Source of the DNA: Saposhnikovia divaricata
Lineage: Eukaryota; Streptophyta; Magnoliopsida; Apiales; Apiaceae
DNA length: 64,000 nucleotides
Reading direction: 5' to 3'
NCBI GenBank assembly: GCA_036435485.1
Contig: CM071598.1
Coordinates: 144,316,148 to 144,380,147, forward strand
Below are positions 24,054-36,416 of this stretch, in pieces. Numbering within the stretch: the first letter of the stretch is position 1; each line of letters begins with the position of its first letter. The position numbers and the translations under genes are program-made. Under the pieces are notes generated by a model. It was given only the letters and a program-made list of their open reading frames with translations. It did not search any database and had not been told where the DNA came from.

Positions 24054-24447
24054 TCAACTTCCAGGTGGATTCTTCCACATCTTGATTTTCTCACAATTCC
24101 TTATTAGTTTGAAAACCTTGTTCCTCAGCACTTGTTCTTTTCTATCCATGATTTCCACGAGTTGCTCCATATAGGTCAAGTCTGGTTGTAGGTCCACTTG
24201 GTCGTACTCTATCACATGCCGATAGTCGGTGTGGTAGGGTCGTGACATAGACATATGAAACACATTACGAATTTGCTGCAAGCTTGGGGGCAAGACTAAC
24301 TTGTAGGCTAACTTTCCAATACGCCTCAAAATCTCAAAAGGTCCAATAAACCTCAAACTTAGCTTCCCTTTCTTACCAAACCGCATCAATCCTTTCCAGG
24401 GGGTTACCTTTAGCATCACGAAGTCTCCCACCTCATACTCCTTTGAT
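24054..24447 (-). pseudogene. Element A: integrase C-terminal remnant
   Basis: The minus strand encodes the end of a chromovirus integrase: YEVGDFVMLKVTPWKGLMRF, the GPF/Y-type RFIGPFEILRRIGKLAYKL, then FHMSMSRPYHTD. Compared with B's version (40066-41040), about 480 bp coding for the catalytic core is missing. The join falls in a short AAGGA-type microhomology. The frame also ends early, after KIKMWKNPPGS. With no core and no start of its own, this cannot be a working integrase. Confidence 0.88.
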
Positions 24448-24659
24448 ATCTCATAAAATTTGACCATTCGAAATAATGGGTTTCGTAAAAAAAAACTAAT
24501 GACTTTTACATACACTCATCTGCACCGTAAAAACGTAATATCAATTCGAAATCTTTATTTAATAATTCGTACATATCGTGATTGCAAAAATTTCTCATCT
24601 ACCAATAAAATTACTATTCATCCAGGTTTCGAATATTCACAAAAATTAGGGCTATTGCA
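24448..24659 (-). repeat. Foreign LTR start fragment inside element A
   Basis: The minus strand from 24659 reads TGCAATAGCCCTAATTTTTG and goes on for about 200 bp in a pattern matching the U3 start of chromovirus LTRs (GAATAGTAATTT, then GTGTATGTAAAAG), before it joins the integrase remnant. It is preceded by a second polypurine-like tract at 24660-24673 (minus AAGGAGATGAGAC). The same fragment lies at 41041-41232 in B. Confidence 0.75.
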
Positions 24660-27600
24660 GTCTCATCTCCTTAAAAGGATTCTATCTTAAGAACCTAAGG
24701 AAAATAGTTGTGGATACAATTCCAAATTTACCCTTTCCAACTATTAGGTTGACACTTCAACCCTTTTGTTCTCTCACCTGGGTCTCACCAACGCTTTAAT
24801 GTTTTTTCTCAACGCATACTCTCCTCGACCTGTATTCCTTATCGGTTGTTCTATGAATGAAAATTTCTATCCCACTACTTATACATTCCTCTACTACCTT
24901 GTTCATAGTATCCGTGTTGAGTCCTTGTATCGTTGGCCCGTGAATACTTTGTGGTCATGTTTTATAATCTGAGGCAACGTCAATACGCATGGTATTCCTC
25001 ATATTCCTTGGCTTGATTAGCACGCATGTGTTGCCTCCCGTCAGCCGTTACCACTTGTTATGGATACTGTATAGTCTTCGGTATACGTCGAACCAGTTCA
25101 GCTACTATGTCCCTCGTTCATTGACTTCTTCGTAACGAAAGAAAAGCGAAACTTCTTCTTTCGTAGTACGCTTTACAAGAGACGTCCTTACGTTCGCATG
25201 GTGACGATCGTGATAACAACATTCATTTCATGGATAAGTTTTTATTCTCGACTGCCCCGTGAAATCTAAGGCACGACACTAAATATAAATTCGATCGTCA
25301 GGATAATTCTTCTTCCCTGTCCGTCAGCCACAGATCAAATTAGTACATACGCTCAATCTCTTTATTAATTATACTTGAAAGCACCTTCAATATTCGAAGT
25401 TTAACCTTAAGTCTCTATCTGACGTAATCACTGCAGAAGTTTTATATTGCACCACCATCTTTTCCGTATATAAATCGATAATCTTCTAAATGGAAAGTCT
25501 CTCGTAGGTAAATCACTTGGTCCAACAATTATAAATCAACTAGGGCCATCTCTTGGCTCGGTCTTCGGCGACCTACTCATGAAATTCATTATAATTCTAT
25601 CCACATTCAAGATTTTCTACAGGCGGAATTAATCCACTGAATCTCTATCATTCTACTTTTGACATGTCGCGTTTGTACTTAATAGTTTGCCAATACCATT
25701 CTTCATATCCTTTTGCCAAACATTCTCTTAATTCTCTATACATCTTTGTCCTTCCCCATAATTTAGTCACTTTCCTCTAACATTATTCTTTATTGTATAT
25801 ACTCTATTTTCTTGGTCAATATTGACTGAATTCCAATTTTGAATAATCCCTTCTATAATTATCGGCCACCACACTGGCCTTTCCTGGGTAATAACAAATT
25901 TCTCCATTATACTCCCTGCTCCCTTTCATCACCTTCTCTTTCTTATGTTTAGTTCTAATATGAAGATATAATTATGGCACTTGTGGAAAAATTTCACACT
26001 TTTCCTATAAGGTTAACGTCTCAGTTTTATGCGTGAACGCTATCATGACTAATCCCCGACTCACGGTTAGTATATCCTATCTCATAACCTTTATGTTGTT
26101 TAGAAGTATAGGCTATCATCCTTTTTCTACTGCATCAGCACACCTCTTAAACTCTCGAAAGATGTATCATCGTGACCCTCAAAGTCCTCTTTTTATCATC
26201 AAGTATAGCTAACAACGAGGTTGTTGCTAATATCTCATTTCATTCCAAAACTTTGTTCATTAATCCATAAAGGCTTCTGACTCGTTAGTCCACTCAAATG
26301 ATACTACCATAATTTTATAACGTTTATATTAGTGTGAAATGCCAACTTTGGCACAGTACAGAGGTCGATCTTGAGTTGGTGAAACCCGTTTTCAACGTTA
26401 TCTTTGAAAATCAACTACGCATTTTAACTGGTCTCCTACATCTCCAGTTAGGGGTATCGATTCTCGATGGTATATGTAAGATGTCATACGCTCGTCCTCT
26501 TACACAACTGGTGCCAATCAGTCTGAGGCCTGCATGCTGTTGCGATTCCCAATAAACTTGATTAGGTGGTAATCTTGAAGGATCATTGGGATATATCCAT
26601 GCATCCATTTGCTATTAGGGCCTTTTAAAATTTATGTCTCTCTATGTGCATCAATCCCTTTAAGCTAAGTAAAGCTTCACATTCTTGCCACGATATTTCT
26701 TCCTTTCTTGTCCATCTCACTTCCATGTTAGTTTCCTCTAAGGATATGTTTTACATCGCAATCGATTTGCATTTCCTGGATCAGGAAAAGGCTTGGTAAC
26801 TCCAGAATTCATTAATATAACATCCTAACAACGGTTGGTAGGAGCGTACTCCCAACCACCTCATCATTTCTTATAACTTTCCTCACACTAATATTAAAGG
26901 CCTTGTGGTATGCCCCGACATGTTATTTCTACTTTAATAATTACTCGGCATAACGCTCTGGCTGCACAATTACAACATTTGGTTTTTGATCTCATATTGG
27001 TGTAATGGTTCATAATTGTACCTCCCATTCACCTTAGAGTAATCACTTTGAAAGGAATGGTTTCAAAATAACAAGGTCCAATTGATAATTTCAATAAGAA
27101 TTCCACATTGGATGTTCCAAGAATGTTGATGGTTCCAAATACTAGGAGTCTCGATTTTTGGAGATGTAAGGATGGACAGAAAGAATACAACAAGGTTTAT
27201 TCCTTCATGTCCTAATAATTTTGTAATGTGATATCATAGAGAGTGTTGCACGAGGGCAATGATTGTTGGATACAAAAGTCATAAAGACGATCTTTATACC
27301 ATTCTTACATCTGGTGAATACTTTTCCTCAAAAATAGAGGATCTAAAAGTCCCATTGATAAAGGTCAATCGATCGAAAGCAATTCTACTCTATGACAATA
27401 AAAAAAATGAAGCAGTTTATCATTCAAGTAATCTATGGTTTCAAATGAATCTTCATTATATGAATGAAAGAACAGAATATTCAAGTGACATAAAGTCTGA
27501 TACGAAGATGGGTAGAATTCAAGTTGAGTGGGCGACCTCACTAGGTCTCAATCAAGTTATTCGTCAAAACTTTCATCATCATACTTTACCACATGCAAAA

Positions 27601-29684
27601 TGCATTTCGGAATGAATTAAATTGGGAGTTGGACCAGTGAAACAATAACTAGTCCTTTTCAAGAAACACTAGCAACTAGCTAGACAAAATTTGCTAGTTC
27701 ACCTGTTTGAGACATCACCACTAGCTAGGACAATTAGCTAGGTGTTCTTCACAACATTACAATTTTGACTAGTTAGAACAATCAACTAGTCATTCATATC
27801 GACTAGCCAGTTTCAATTGGCTAGAACGGAATTTCAACATCGCAGCCAATGAAGAAACTTTAGGCTACTCGGACAACGAATGGAAATAAGAAGTTATTAA
27901 GTTTGAAAAAGAAAACTATAAAATCTGAAGAGAATGTTCTAGGTATCGGAACAATCGATAACCTCTCATCAAATATTACTTACCAGTGAAACGGTCCACC
28001 CAAGGGTGCCTCCGTACACATGCTTTATCAGATCCTACAATAGAATTAAATTCAGAATACCAATATCAAAATAATATCCTTACTATGATTTCAATGTACG
28101 ATGTACAATCTCATCTTGAATAGAAGAAAAGAATTCATGAAGGATGTCTGGACATTAGATCATCCATGTCCTCAGTAATTTGTTAAATATTTATGAGCTC
28201 AACTGAAGAGTGCAAGTATGAAAGAAGCAATCAAATATCAATATTCGTTAAGTAATATTCATCGATTAATTAAGGAAATATTTGTTGAACCTTCCTTGGA
28301 TAATTGAAAGAAAGTGTAAATAGGCTTGAGCCGAACAAGATCATCATAAATTTTTGAATAGAATGTTCATGGATCAAATAAAATTACTTCGGATAAGTCC
28401 TGCTTTAGGGAAAGCATCTCACTGGTTGTTATTCCACAAGTTTGAAGTAGAAAGCTAGAAGGGTTACCTGATATAAACTAATTGAGGTAACAGGGTTAGT
28501 GAACAGTTTAAAATGAAGTAGTGCACCTGCCGGTAGTTACCAAAATAAGTTAATGATCATTCGTGCATCTCATTATCACCATTATGAGGGTAACTCCATC
28601 TCTTCGTCTTCGTAATACAAGACACCAACTAGTGCGTCTCTCAATCATCATCTTAAAGTCATTTATCGAGTTGGGGTTTCACAAATATATCTTTCATTTC
28701 CGTGCTTTATCTTGAAGACCAAGCTTCACATTATTCCGGGGACACCTGTTGAGTCTATAGGGTCCTACTTCATGCCTTCCAACATGAATCACAAGTGGCC
28801 AGTTCCCCCTGGGAACAGATCAAAGAGATCTCTCAGGGATCTCAGTGCAGTCCATAGGTTCAGTGGCGGGTGTGTGTATGTGAACATATACCAAAAATAT
28901 TGAGGTCTACAATACATATATACGTAGTCCCTGATAACATCTCTATCAAAGGATCCCACTCTAGACCCACTGGTCTTTTCTTTTGGTAGACTCTGAGATC
29001 ACTGTATCGCTCGTTGCAACCATATTCAACTTCTCTTGAGTCCCTTTGTTAATTCTACTTGTTTGTTCTCTAAGTTGAACTACCATGCTCTAGCATCCGA
29101 ATCATGCGTGGAATTATCTAGCACGCTCGTCTTATGATAACATTCTCGTATAACACATTTAAAATTCGCCATCAAGGGTAATGAAATCCACAACGACATA
29201 GTGACCAACTTTCAGGTAAACCCGTTACTTATCGAAAATCGGATCTTATAGCCAAAGTAAAAGACTTTCATTATTCCAAGTACTAAGTACCCTTAATTAT
29301 GTAAGGAAGTCTAAACTTCTTGATTCTTAAAATGCCGCCTCCTAAACTGTGGAGGACTATGGGCCACAAAATTTATGCCAGCCTAGTCATCCGATCATAT
29401 TGGCAATATCGCCTCTACCTCAGCTGCTCTTGAGATTTCGCTCTGCTTCCTATATCATTACCTATGATAGGTCATGTACGACTCTCAAACCCCTATTCAT
29501 CATTCTGAAGGTCTCTAAGGATTCTATCGACCCTAGTATAATACCTCCAGTAAACACTCCAGTCCATTCTACTCACCGGTACCTCTTCCGGAAGTCCAAT
29601 AATAAGTTTACTACGATCTCTTGTGTCATTCTCCTACTTAGACTTAACTCTCAACATTCTCGTTTTTGAGTACTGTAACTTATC
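24660..29684 (-). pseudogene. Element A internal region: heavily decayed gypsy pol
   Basis: About 5 kb without a supportable open frame, yet not random. On the minus strand, 25660-25760 resembles the integrase zinc region of D, 25860-25905 resembles D's VNVVADALSRK codons, 25975-26130 resembles D's IAYASRQ...KCEIFTD RNase H codons, and 26260-26330 resembles the end of RT. Order and strand agree with a pol gene worn down by substitutions and indels. Element B has the same decayed sequence at 41233-42474 and 51104-54906, with matching damage. 26334-29684 is probably decayed RT, protease and gag, but I could not anchor it to motifs. Confidence 0.7.
27640..27835. repeat. CTAG-rich motif cluster in element A
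   Basis: Twelve CTAG tetramers, mostly as ACTAGT, ACTAGC or GCTAGC-type words, fall within about 190 bp. The matching stretch in B (about 52868-53060) keeps most of them. Confidence 0.6.
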
Positions 29685-29696
29685 GCTCTGATACCA
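29685..29696 (-). other. Primer binding site, element A
   Basis: The minus strand reads TGGTATCAGAGC, complementary to initiator Met tRNA, four bases from the LTR. Confidence 0.9.
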
Positions 29697-29700
29697 TTTC

Positions 29701-32700
29701 TGTGACACCCCCAAATCTGAGGTCAAAGATTCAGGTCATCACATCACCATCCAACCATATCATTTCTGTATTAACTTTACAACTCAACAATACATCCATC
29801 CAGACCTCAATCTTACGCACAAACAAGTTAGAGCCTCAGAAACGATAATCAAAAGTAACACTAAAAATTACAATTCATCTGTACAATCCAGAATCTTACG
29901 CACTTCCACTTATACAACTACACTTGAAGACAAGTCTTACTATTACAGTTGAAAACCTATCAGACTTACTCTGTAGTATTTATCAGGAACTAAATCATCT
30001 CCGGGGTAAATCTTCCACTCCTCTTCTGCTGGTGCGGAGTTAACCGACCAAATTCTTCTCTTTCTGAAAAGTTTTTATAAAGCAAGAATGAGCTACATAA
30101 TGCTTAGCAAGTTCACCATTTTGAAAAATAATAATGTGGTTTATTTCGAAAACATTCCCAACTGTATGGGTATATATCTCAGATTTCAAAACATAATTGG
30201 ACAATATATATATCCGAGTTTGAATAAAACATTTATACTCACTAAGGAGCTTTAAGAATAACATATGAACCCTTTATAAGGTTCTCATTTCAATATATCT
30301 CAAGTTTGAAAATATATATACATATGAGTATATCATTTTCGGCAAAACACTCTACGGTTAACATACTGTACAGGGAATACATCATTGCAAACCTCTTTCC
30401 TTCCATTAGCTTAGAAGGTTTCTCATTCAAAAACATTTCATTCTTTGAAATAATTACAAGAGTGCACTAACACGTGCCAATCTTTATAGAAAATCTTGTA
30501 GTTCTAGATACTGCACGATGTCAATATTTTCTTATCAAAAACCACACTATCGGCAACTTGGCAGTTAGGCCCAAGAAGCAGTGTTTGAGTATTTTTCCAA
30601 AGTGGAGGATGGGACTGGAAGAAAACATAAAAACCTGACAAGGATTGACGATGATCAGTCGCCACAACCAAGTCCAACAATCCGCGGGTCTTCTCTACCG
30701 GTAGAAGGATAGAAACTACATCCGTAACTATCCTCGGGTGAAAACTACATCCGTAATCACCCTCGATGAAAACTACATCCGTAATCATCCTTCGGCAACA
30801 CCTGGGCCGGAATAATAATTGATGGACCGCCTGGCTCACAACTGCTTACACATCCCGGGAATCGTTCGTCAACGATTCCCACACCTGCCAGAGTCCCTTT
30901 TTTTTTCTTTCTTGTCAAAAATCATTTTGATAGAAAATTCGAGTAGTTGAAGTTCGTCCTCAATCGACCGATAATTCTTGAAAAGTGTACAAGAAGCAAA
31001 ACCTGACTGGGGGTTTTCGAAAATGTTTTGGGTTCGGAAGAGTTCGAGTTTGAAAACGATGAAGGTATCTTGGATTAGTTTTATCTTTAAAATAATGAAA
31101 ATAATTATAAATGATATTTTAACATTTAATATAAACAATTAATAAAATAATTATTTAATCAAAATAAGATTTTTAATCCAAGATAGATATTTTTGAGTTT
31201 TTTTAACAACGTAAAAATAATAAATACTTAAGTATACGATACTTCCCGAATGGCTCTTCGGGTTTTCGCAATTTAATCACAATATAATAATATACCGCTC
31301 CCCAGTCAATAGTATATTTGGACTGCTACGACCTCTATTGCTAGAGTCGTTGTCCGAAGGATACACTTTCATTCTAAGTTCAAGGGTGTACAACACATAT
31401 GCATAAATCTCAAACTTCAACATAATCTCGTAAAGCATAAGCATATAATACATTTGGAAGCTACAAACACAACAGTGAAAATCCTTATATATATGTTTTG
31501 AAAAGTAAACTTGCATTGGTTAGGGTGGGGTGGTCGAGCTTGCGACGTGGAACGAAGATCTATACATAATCAATATTCGTACGTTAGTACCTTAACAACA
31601 CTACTTAATCGTAAGGTTTTAAAGGATGTTAGACCAACTTAACGACTCCAATTTGTGACAACTAGCCCTCCTATATGACCATGTCATCACCTTATCACAT
31701 TCATTACCCATTCGACTCGAATCCATCCCTCAAACTTGAAACACAAGTGAGTACTCTTAAAACTACGTTAAACTAAGCTCCTAGGTGATTCTTCACTCGC
31801 GCGCACTTCGCTTTAACATTTTTATAAAATTAAAAAATACAACTTTTATTCCAATTCTTTTTGGACAGCCTTCACAACTGTATAATATGACTACCCTCAA
31901 ATTTTCATAACACTAGCATAATTTTAAGGGGTCCTAACTCAGTTCACAAGTGGTCAACACAGTGCAGTCCGAATTCCAGAACCACACTGCACTAATCCGG
32001 CCATAACTCAAGATCTACACATCTCCTGGGTATGAACCTTATATTTATAGAAACTACATTCAATTATCTTTCCAACCATATAAATTAGGTCCTCGGGTGA
32101 CAAGATTTAGGGGTTCAAAACCCTCCTACAAGACAGTACATGCTCCCAGTAATTTACACAGCACTCATCTTTCCTTAAACATTCAAGAACCCACTTTATA
32201 CATCTCATCTACCATCAAAACCACCAAGATTTGTCTCTATAGCATACATGGGGTTATATACACTAAGTACAAGCTTTAAAATCACATCAACAACATATAA
32301 CCTCAAGATTTTCATCATCCATAACTCCTATAACCAAGATATGCACTAAAACTCTTAGATCTAACATTATAAACCATAAACAATCCATGACTAAGAGTGG
32401 TTAGAGTTTTATACCTTCCTTGATGTGTGTAATAGTTTTCTAAACCTTGTATAATCCTTGTATAGCCTTGGGTAAGCTTGAATGATCAAAAGAAATGAAG
32501 AAAACGAAGTTAGTAATTCGGAGTTATTAGAACCCGACTGAAAGATCATGGAAAACAAGGCCTTTACCGAGCTTTTCTGATTGAGGCTTCTAAATTAAAG
32601 TTGTAGAGCATCGTAACAGCTTTCCAACAAGCTAAAGAACACCAAATTTCATTGAGTAATGAAGGAGATATGGCCGTTTGAAAATCAGTACAGAAGCTGT

Positions 32701-33646
32701 CTAGGATTCTGGGCAGCTCGGTTCTTCAACTTTGGGAGGAGATTTGACTAGGCTATACTCATCATCTTGACATGAAATTTTGAGAGAATGTTCTTCATAG
32801 TATGAGGGAGCTGTGGTTAAAATATGGTGATTTTATCATGGATATAAATGGAGATATGAATTTTCTTCTTGAGAGTGTTTCTGCTAGCAGCTTGGAAAGA
32901 ATGGAGAGAAATGGAGTGTTTTGCTTGCTTCTTGGTTACTTGAAAGGTCAAGTGACAAAATAATGTGATATCTACATATTATTAGAGATGTATGGCTGAT
33001 CTTATCACCTTGGGGTTTGTGCAAGGAGTATTGGACAAGCTTGCTAATTGTTTTGTTTCTTGTTTGATGTGTGGTTTGAATTATGGAATGTATTATTGAT
33101 ATGTATTGATATGTATATCATTCACATGTCTCCACCCTAGTCTAGTAGCCTAGGTTCAAGCCATACCTCCTTGTCCCCTAAAGTATGGTGCACATTCTTT
33201 ACACTATTCATCTAGTTACTTTTTGCTTTCTAGTTTTACTCTCCTAATTATCTAGTTACATGATACTTGCATGTAATATCCTTCCTGGTATTTTTATTTC
33301 TCCACCAATGGTTGTCACTTAATCCTTAATTCCTCAAAATTAATATCTCATTTCTTGAATATAATAATATATAATTCACTGCCCGGTCAAATTTTACACC
33401 AAAATACAAATTGGAATTTCTGAATTCCGATCGTCTTTACATACACTTATTTGCTCCGTGAATCAATAATATGACTTTGAAATATCCATACCATGTCTTG
33501 TACATAGGGTGGCGTGAAAATTTTCTTGGTCCTCAAAATCACTACTCATCCATAAATTACTATTCACGCATGACAAACACTATTCACGTATATACTTATT
33601 CTTAATAAGAAAAGTTTTAATTCTACCGAAAATCTGGGTCCTTACA
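29701..33646 (-). repeat. 5' LTR of element A (3946 bp)
   Basis: Plus-strand start TGTGACACCCCCAAATCTGAGG and end GGTCCTTACA. Followed by ATATT (33647-33651), the right target duplication. This copy is uninterrupted and serves as the empty site for the copia insertion. Its three-unit 27-bp repeat is at about 30707-30789. A minus-strand TATATATAAGG at about 31484-31494 is a candidate TATA box. Reading frames of 70-110 codons inside it are repeated in every LTR of the family and look incidental. Confidence 0.93.
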
Positions 33647-33651
33647 ATATT

Positions 33652-35188
33652 GCTTAGATCAACTAAACCACTAACTAATCATGCTTACATGCTAATAATA
33701 ACACCATAATCATATCTCATCTAAAATCACTAAGAACAATCACAAAACACAAAGTATGATCTAGGGTTTATGAGTGTTATACCTTCCTTGGAGGATTTAG
33801 AGACCTTGTTAAGCCTTGATTAGTCCTTAGAACACCTTAAACAAGATTAGATCATCCAAAGAAACAAGAAAACTAATGTTAGTTTCTTGAAAATTACTAT
33901 TCATCCTCATCTTGTAAAATTCATAAGAAATCGAAAAATAAGAGTTTAGTGCTCAAATTTTTACCTCATCTTTTGCCATTCAGGGGCTTTCTTTTGAACT
34001 ATAGATCATCAAATTTGAATCTTGGTAGCTATGGTTTTGAACCCGTTTTTCCCACTGGATAGATACTGGTCAGATTTGTTTCCCCAACTTTGAGCATGGA
34101 TTTGACTAGGCTATACTACTTGGATTGCAATGAAATTTTGAACGAACCTTATCATGGAGTGGAGAAGCTACGGTTAAAATTTGGTGATTTTTGAAGCTCT
34201 AGATTGGGAGATATGATTTTTTCTTCCCTTGCTGGTCCTTCTGGACAGTTTTGGGAGAGATGGAGTTTGCTTGCTTTTCTCTTGCTCTTTTGCTCTCATC
34301 TCATCTACTTTAGTGTATTATTGCTTGCCTTGGAAAATATCTTGGCCAAAAGCTACTTTAATAAAGGTAGTATGTCATGGATGATGAAATCAAGTGGACA
34401 AGTGTTGGCTTCTTTTGGTTTGTAAGCTAAGTACTTAGTTTGTTGCTAAGTATGCTAGTTGTTCATGTAATTACTTGGTTTCTTGATATTATCTACTTGC
34501 ACATGCATGCACTTTGGTTCTCTGCTTGTTCTTTTATCCGGTTATTGCTCAATTTCATTGATTGTTCGGAGGAATATCTCAAGCATTTCTAGTTAGGGTT
34601 TTACTGGAAACCGTCTTAATATTTATACTGTCATTCTCAATTCTCTTTAATAATTCTTGAATCCAAATTCCTTAAATCTCTTCAACAAATCCTTAAGTCT
34701 TTCAGTGTCCAGGGAAATTTCGGGGAAAATAAAAGTGCTATTTTTCAGAATCCGATAACTTTTACATACACTCTTTTTCCCTTTGGATCATTAATACGAA
34801 CTCAGAAATCCGTTCCGGGTGTTGCTATATAGTGTCGTCTAATAATATTCCTATTTCCACCAAAAACACTATTCATCACTTATTCTCTCTTTAATTCTTA
34901 TAATTAGAAAAATGTCCTTGCGCTTTCCCGAGCGTTCCTTAACCCTTTTACGGAACCACTGGACTTATAATAGATACCGATTTGGATGACATGAGAATAC
35001 TTCCTCTGTTTGTATGCCATATCCTACTTTCTTGACGATAGATTATTCTTACCTAAGTTGTCAACCCATTGCATTCTTGATGACATATAAATATTGGAAT
35101 CCATACCCATTCATTAGAACAACTGTTACACTTATAATCCATTACTTAATAAAAGTTTTAATTACAACCAAAAATCTGGGTTCTTACA
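33652..35188 (-). repeat. Solo LTR C, right part
   Basis: Continues C after insertion A and ends AAATCTGGGTTCTTACA at 35188, followed by TCTTC (35189-35193). On the minus strand this is the U3 start, TGTAAGAACCC. It resembles the U3 parts of A and B only loosely, so C is a separate family or an older branch. Confidence 0.85.
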
Positions 35189-35193
35189 TCTTC

Positions 35194-36411
35194 GTACAAG
35201 TAATGCCTCAAAATCTTTATTGCGAACACAAGTGATGCTAATTCCAAATCATGAGTTGGATACTTCTGCTCGTGGGTTTAAGTTGTCTCGAGGCGTACGC
35301 GATAACTTTACAATGTTGCATCAACACGCATCCTAATCCCTTATGTGAGGCATCACTATAGATAACAAAATTTCCTTGATCGTCATGCAACACTAACACT
35401 GGTGCTGAAACTAGTCTCTTCTTCAACTCTTCAAAACTCTCTTCACACTTATCACTCCAAATAAACTTCTCATTCTTCCGAGTCAATTTAGTCAATGGTG
35501 TAGCTATCTTCAAAAAATCTTGAACAAATCTCCGATAATAACCAGCCAATCCTAGAAAACTCCTTACCTCAGTAGGGGTCCTATGTCTACTCCAATTCAC
35601 TACAGCTTCAATCTTTGCAGGATCCACTCTAATTCCTTCTCGACAAATAACATGTCCTAAGAACTGAACTTCTTCCAACCAAAACTCACACTTAGAAAAC
35701 TTAGCGTATAACCTTTCCTTCCTTAAGGTTTCCAACACGATCCTTAGGTGCTTGGCATGTTCTTCGGGGGTTCACGAGTATATAAGGATGTCATCAATAA
35801 ATACAATCACGAACTTGTCCAAATACTTCTTAAACACTCGATTCATCAAATCCATAAACACCGTTGGTGCATTCGTCAATCCAAAAGCCATCACTAAGAA
35901 TTCATAGTGTCCATATCTCATGCGAAATGCAGTCTTCGAAAATATCCTCTGACTTAATCTTTAACTGATGGTATCCTGATCTTAGATCAATCTTAGAAAA
36001 ATAAGCAGCTCCTTTTAACTAGTCAAACAAATCATCTATTCTTGGCAGTGGGTACTTATTCTTAATGGTCAACTTGTTAAGCTCTCTGTAATCAATACAC
36101 AACCTCATACTTCCATCATTCTTCTTAACAAACAATACCAGTGCTCCCCACGGAGACACACTCGGCCTTATAACTCCTTTATCCAACAAATCCTTTAATT
36201 GAGTAGCTAACTCTTTTATCTCAGTATGTACCATTCTGTAAGGTGCCTTAGAAACAGGTTCAGTTCCAGGTGCTAAATCAATTGCGAATTCAACTACTCT
36301 ATCTGGAGGTAATCCGTACAATTCCTCAGGAAATATATCTGGAAATTTATTCATTACTGGTATATCTTCCATCCTAGAAACTTTCTTTTCTACATCAATC
36401 ACATGTGCTAA
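35194..36411 (-). pseudogene. Element D reverse transcriptase and start of RNase H
   Basis: The minus strand from 36411 shows the RT entry (FPDIFPEELYGLPPDR), the fingers motif (LCIDYRELNKLTIKNKYPLPRIDDLF), then an in-frame TAG at about 36019. A frameshift lies near 35935-35950. The catalytic motif is recognisable as FIDDILIYS at about 35775-35800, followed by another stop. The thumb and RNase H entry (FLGLAGYYRRF, then YSDASHKGLGCVLMQ) follow. The last frame breaks again at about 35265. The end at 35194 is the C insertion. Cut on the right by B at 36417. Confidence 0.93.
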
Positions 36412-36416
36412 ATAAG

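Larger units (their letters stand above)
9449..33646 (-). mobile_element. Element A: chimeric gypsy element inserted in C
   Basis: Starts TGTGACACCCCCAAAT, ends TTACA, and is flanked by ATATT at 9444-9448 and 33647-33651. Without the copia insertion it is about 13.6 kb, with 3' LTR 9449-23978 (split), internal region 23979-29700 and 5' LTR 29701-33646. It is minus-strand. The LTRs differ at a few percent of positions in the parts I compared. The internal region has no working gene: a decayed pol, a foreign LTR fragment and a short integrase tail. Element B has the same layout. Confidence 0.9.

Noticed and set aside
27259..27615. A 118-codon plus-strand frame in element A
   Set aside because: The matching region of B (about 52479-52820) has frame-breaking changes, and no domain is seen.
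28712..28903. A 63-codon plus-strand frame found in both A and B (53937-54128)
   Set aside because: Antisense to the elements and explained by copy identity. Substitutions between the copies show no clear protein constraint.
24660..29684. Element A internal region as a true LARD with non-coding filler
   Set aside because: It keeps degenerate RNase H and integrase signals in order, so it is a decayed pol.
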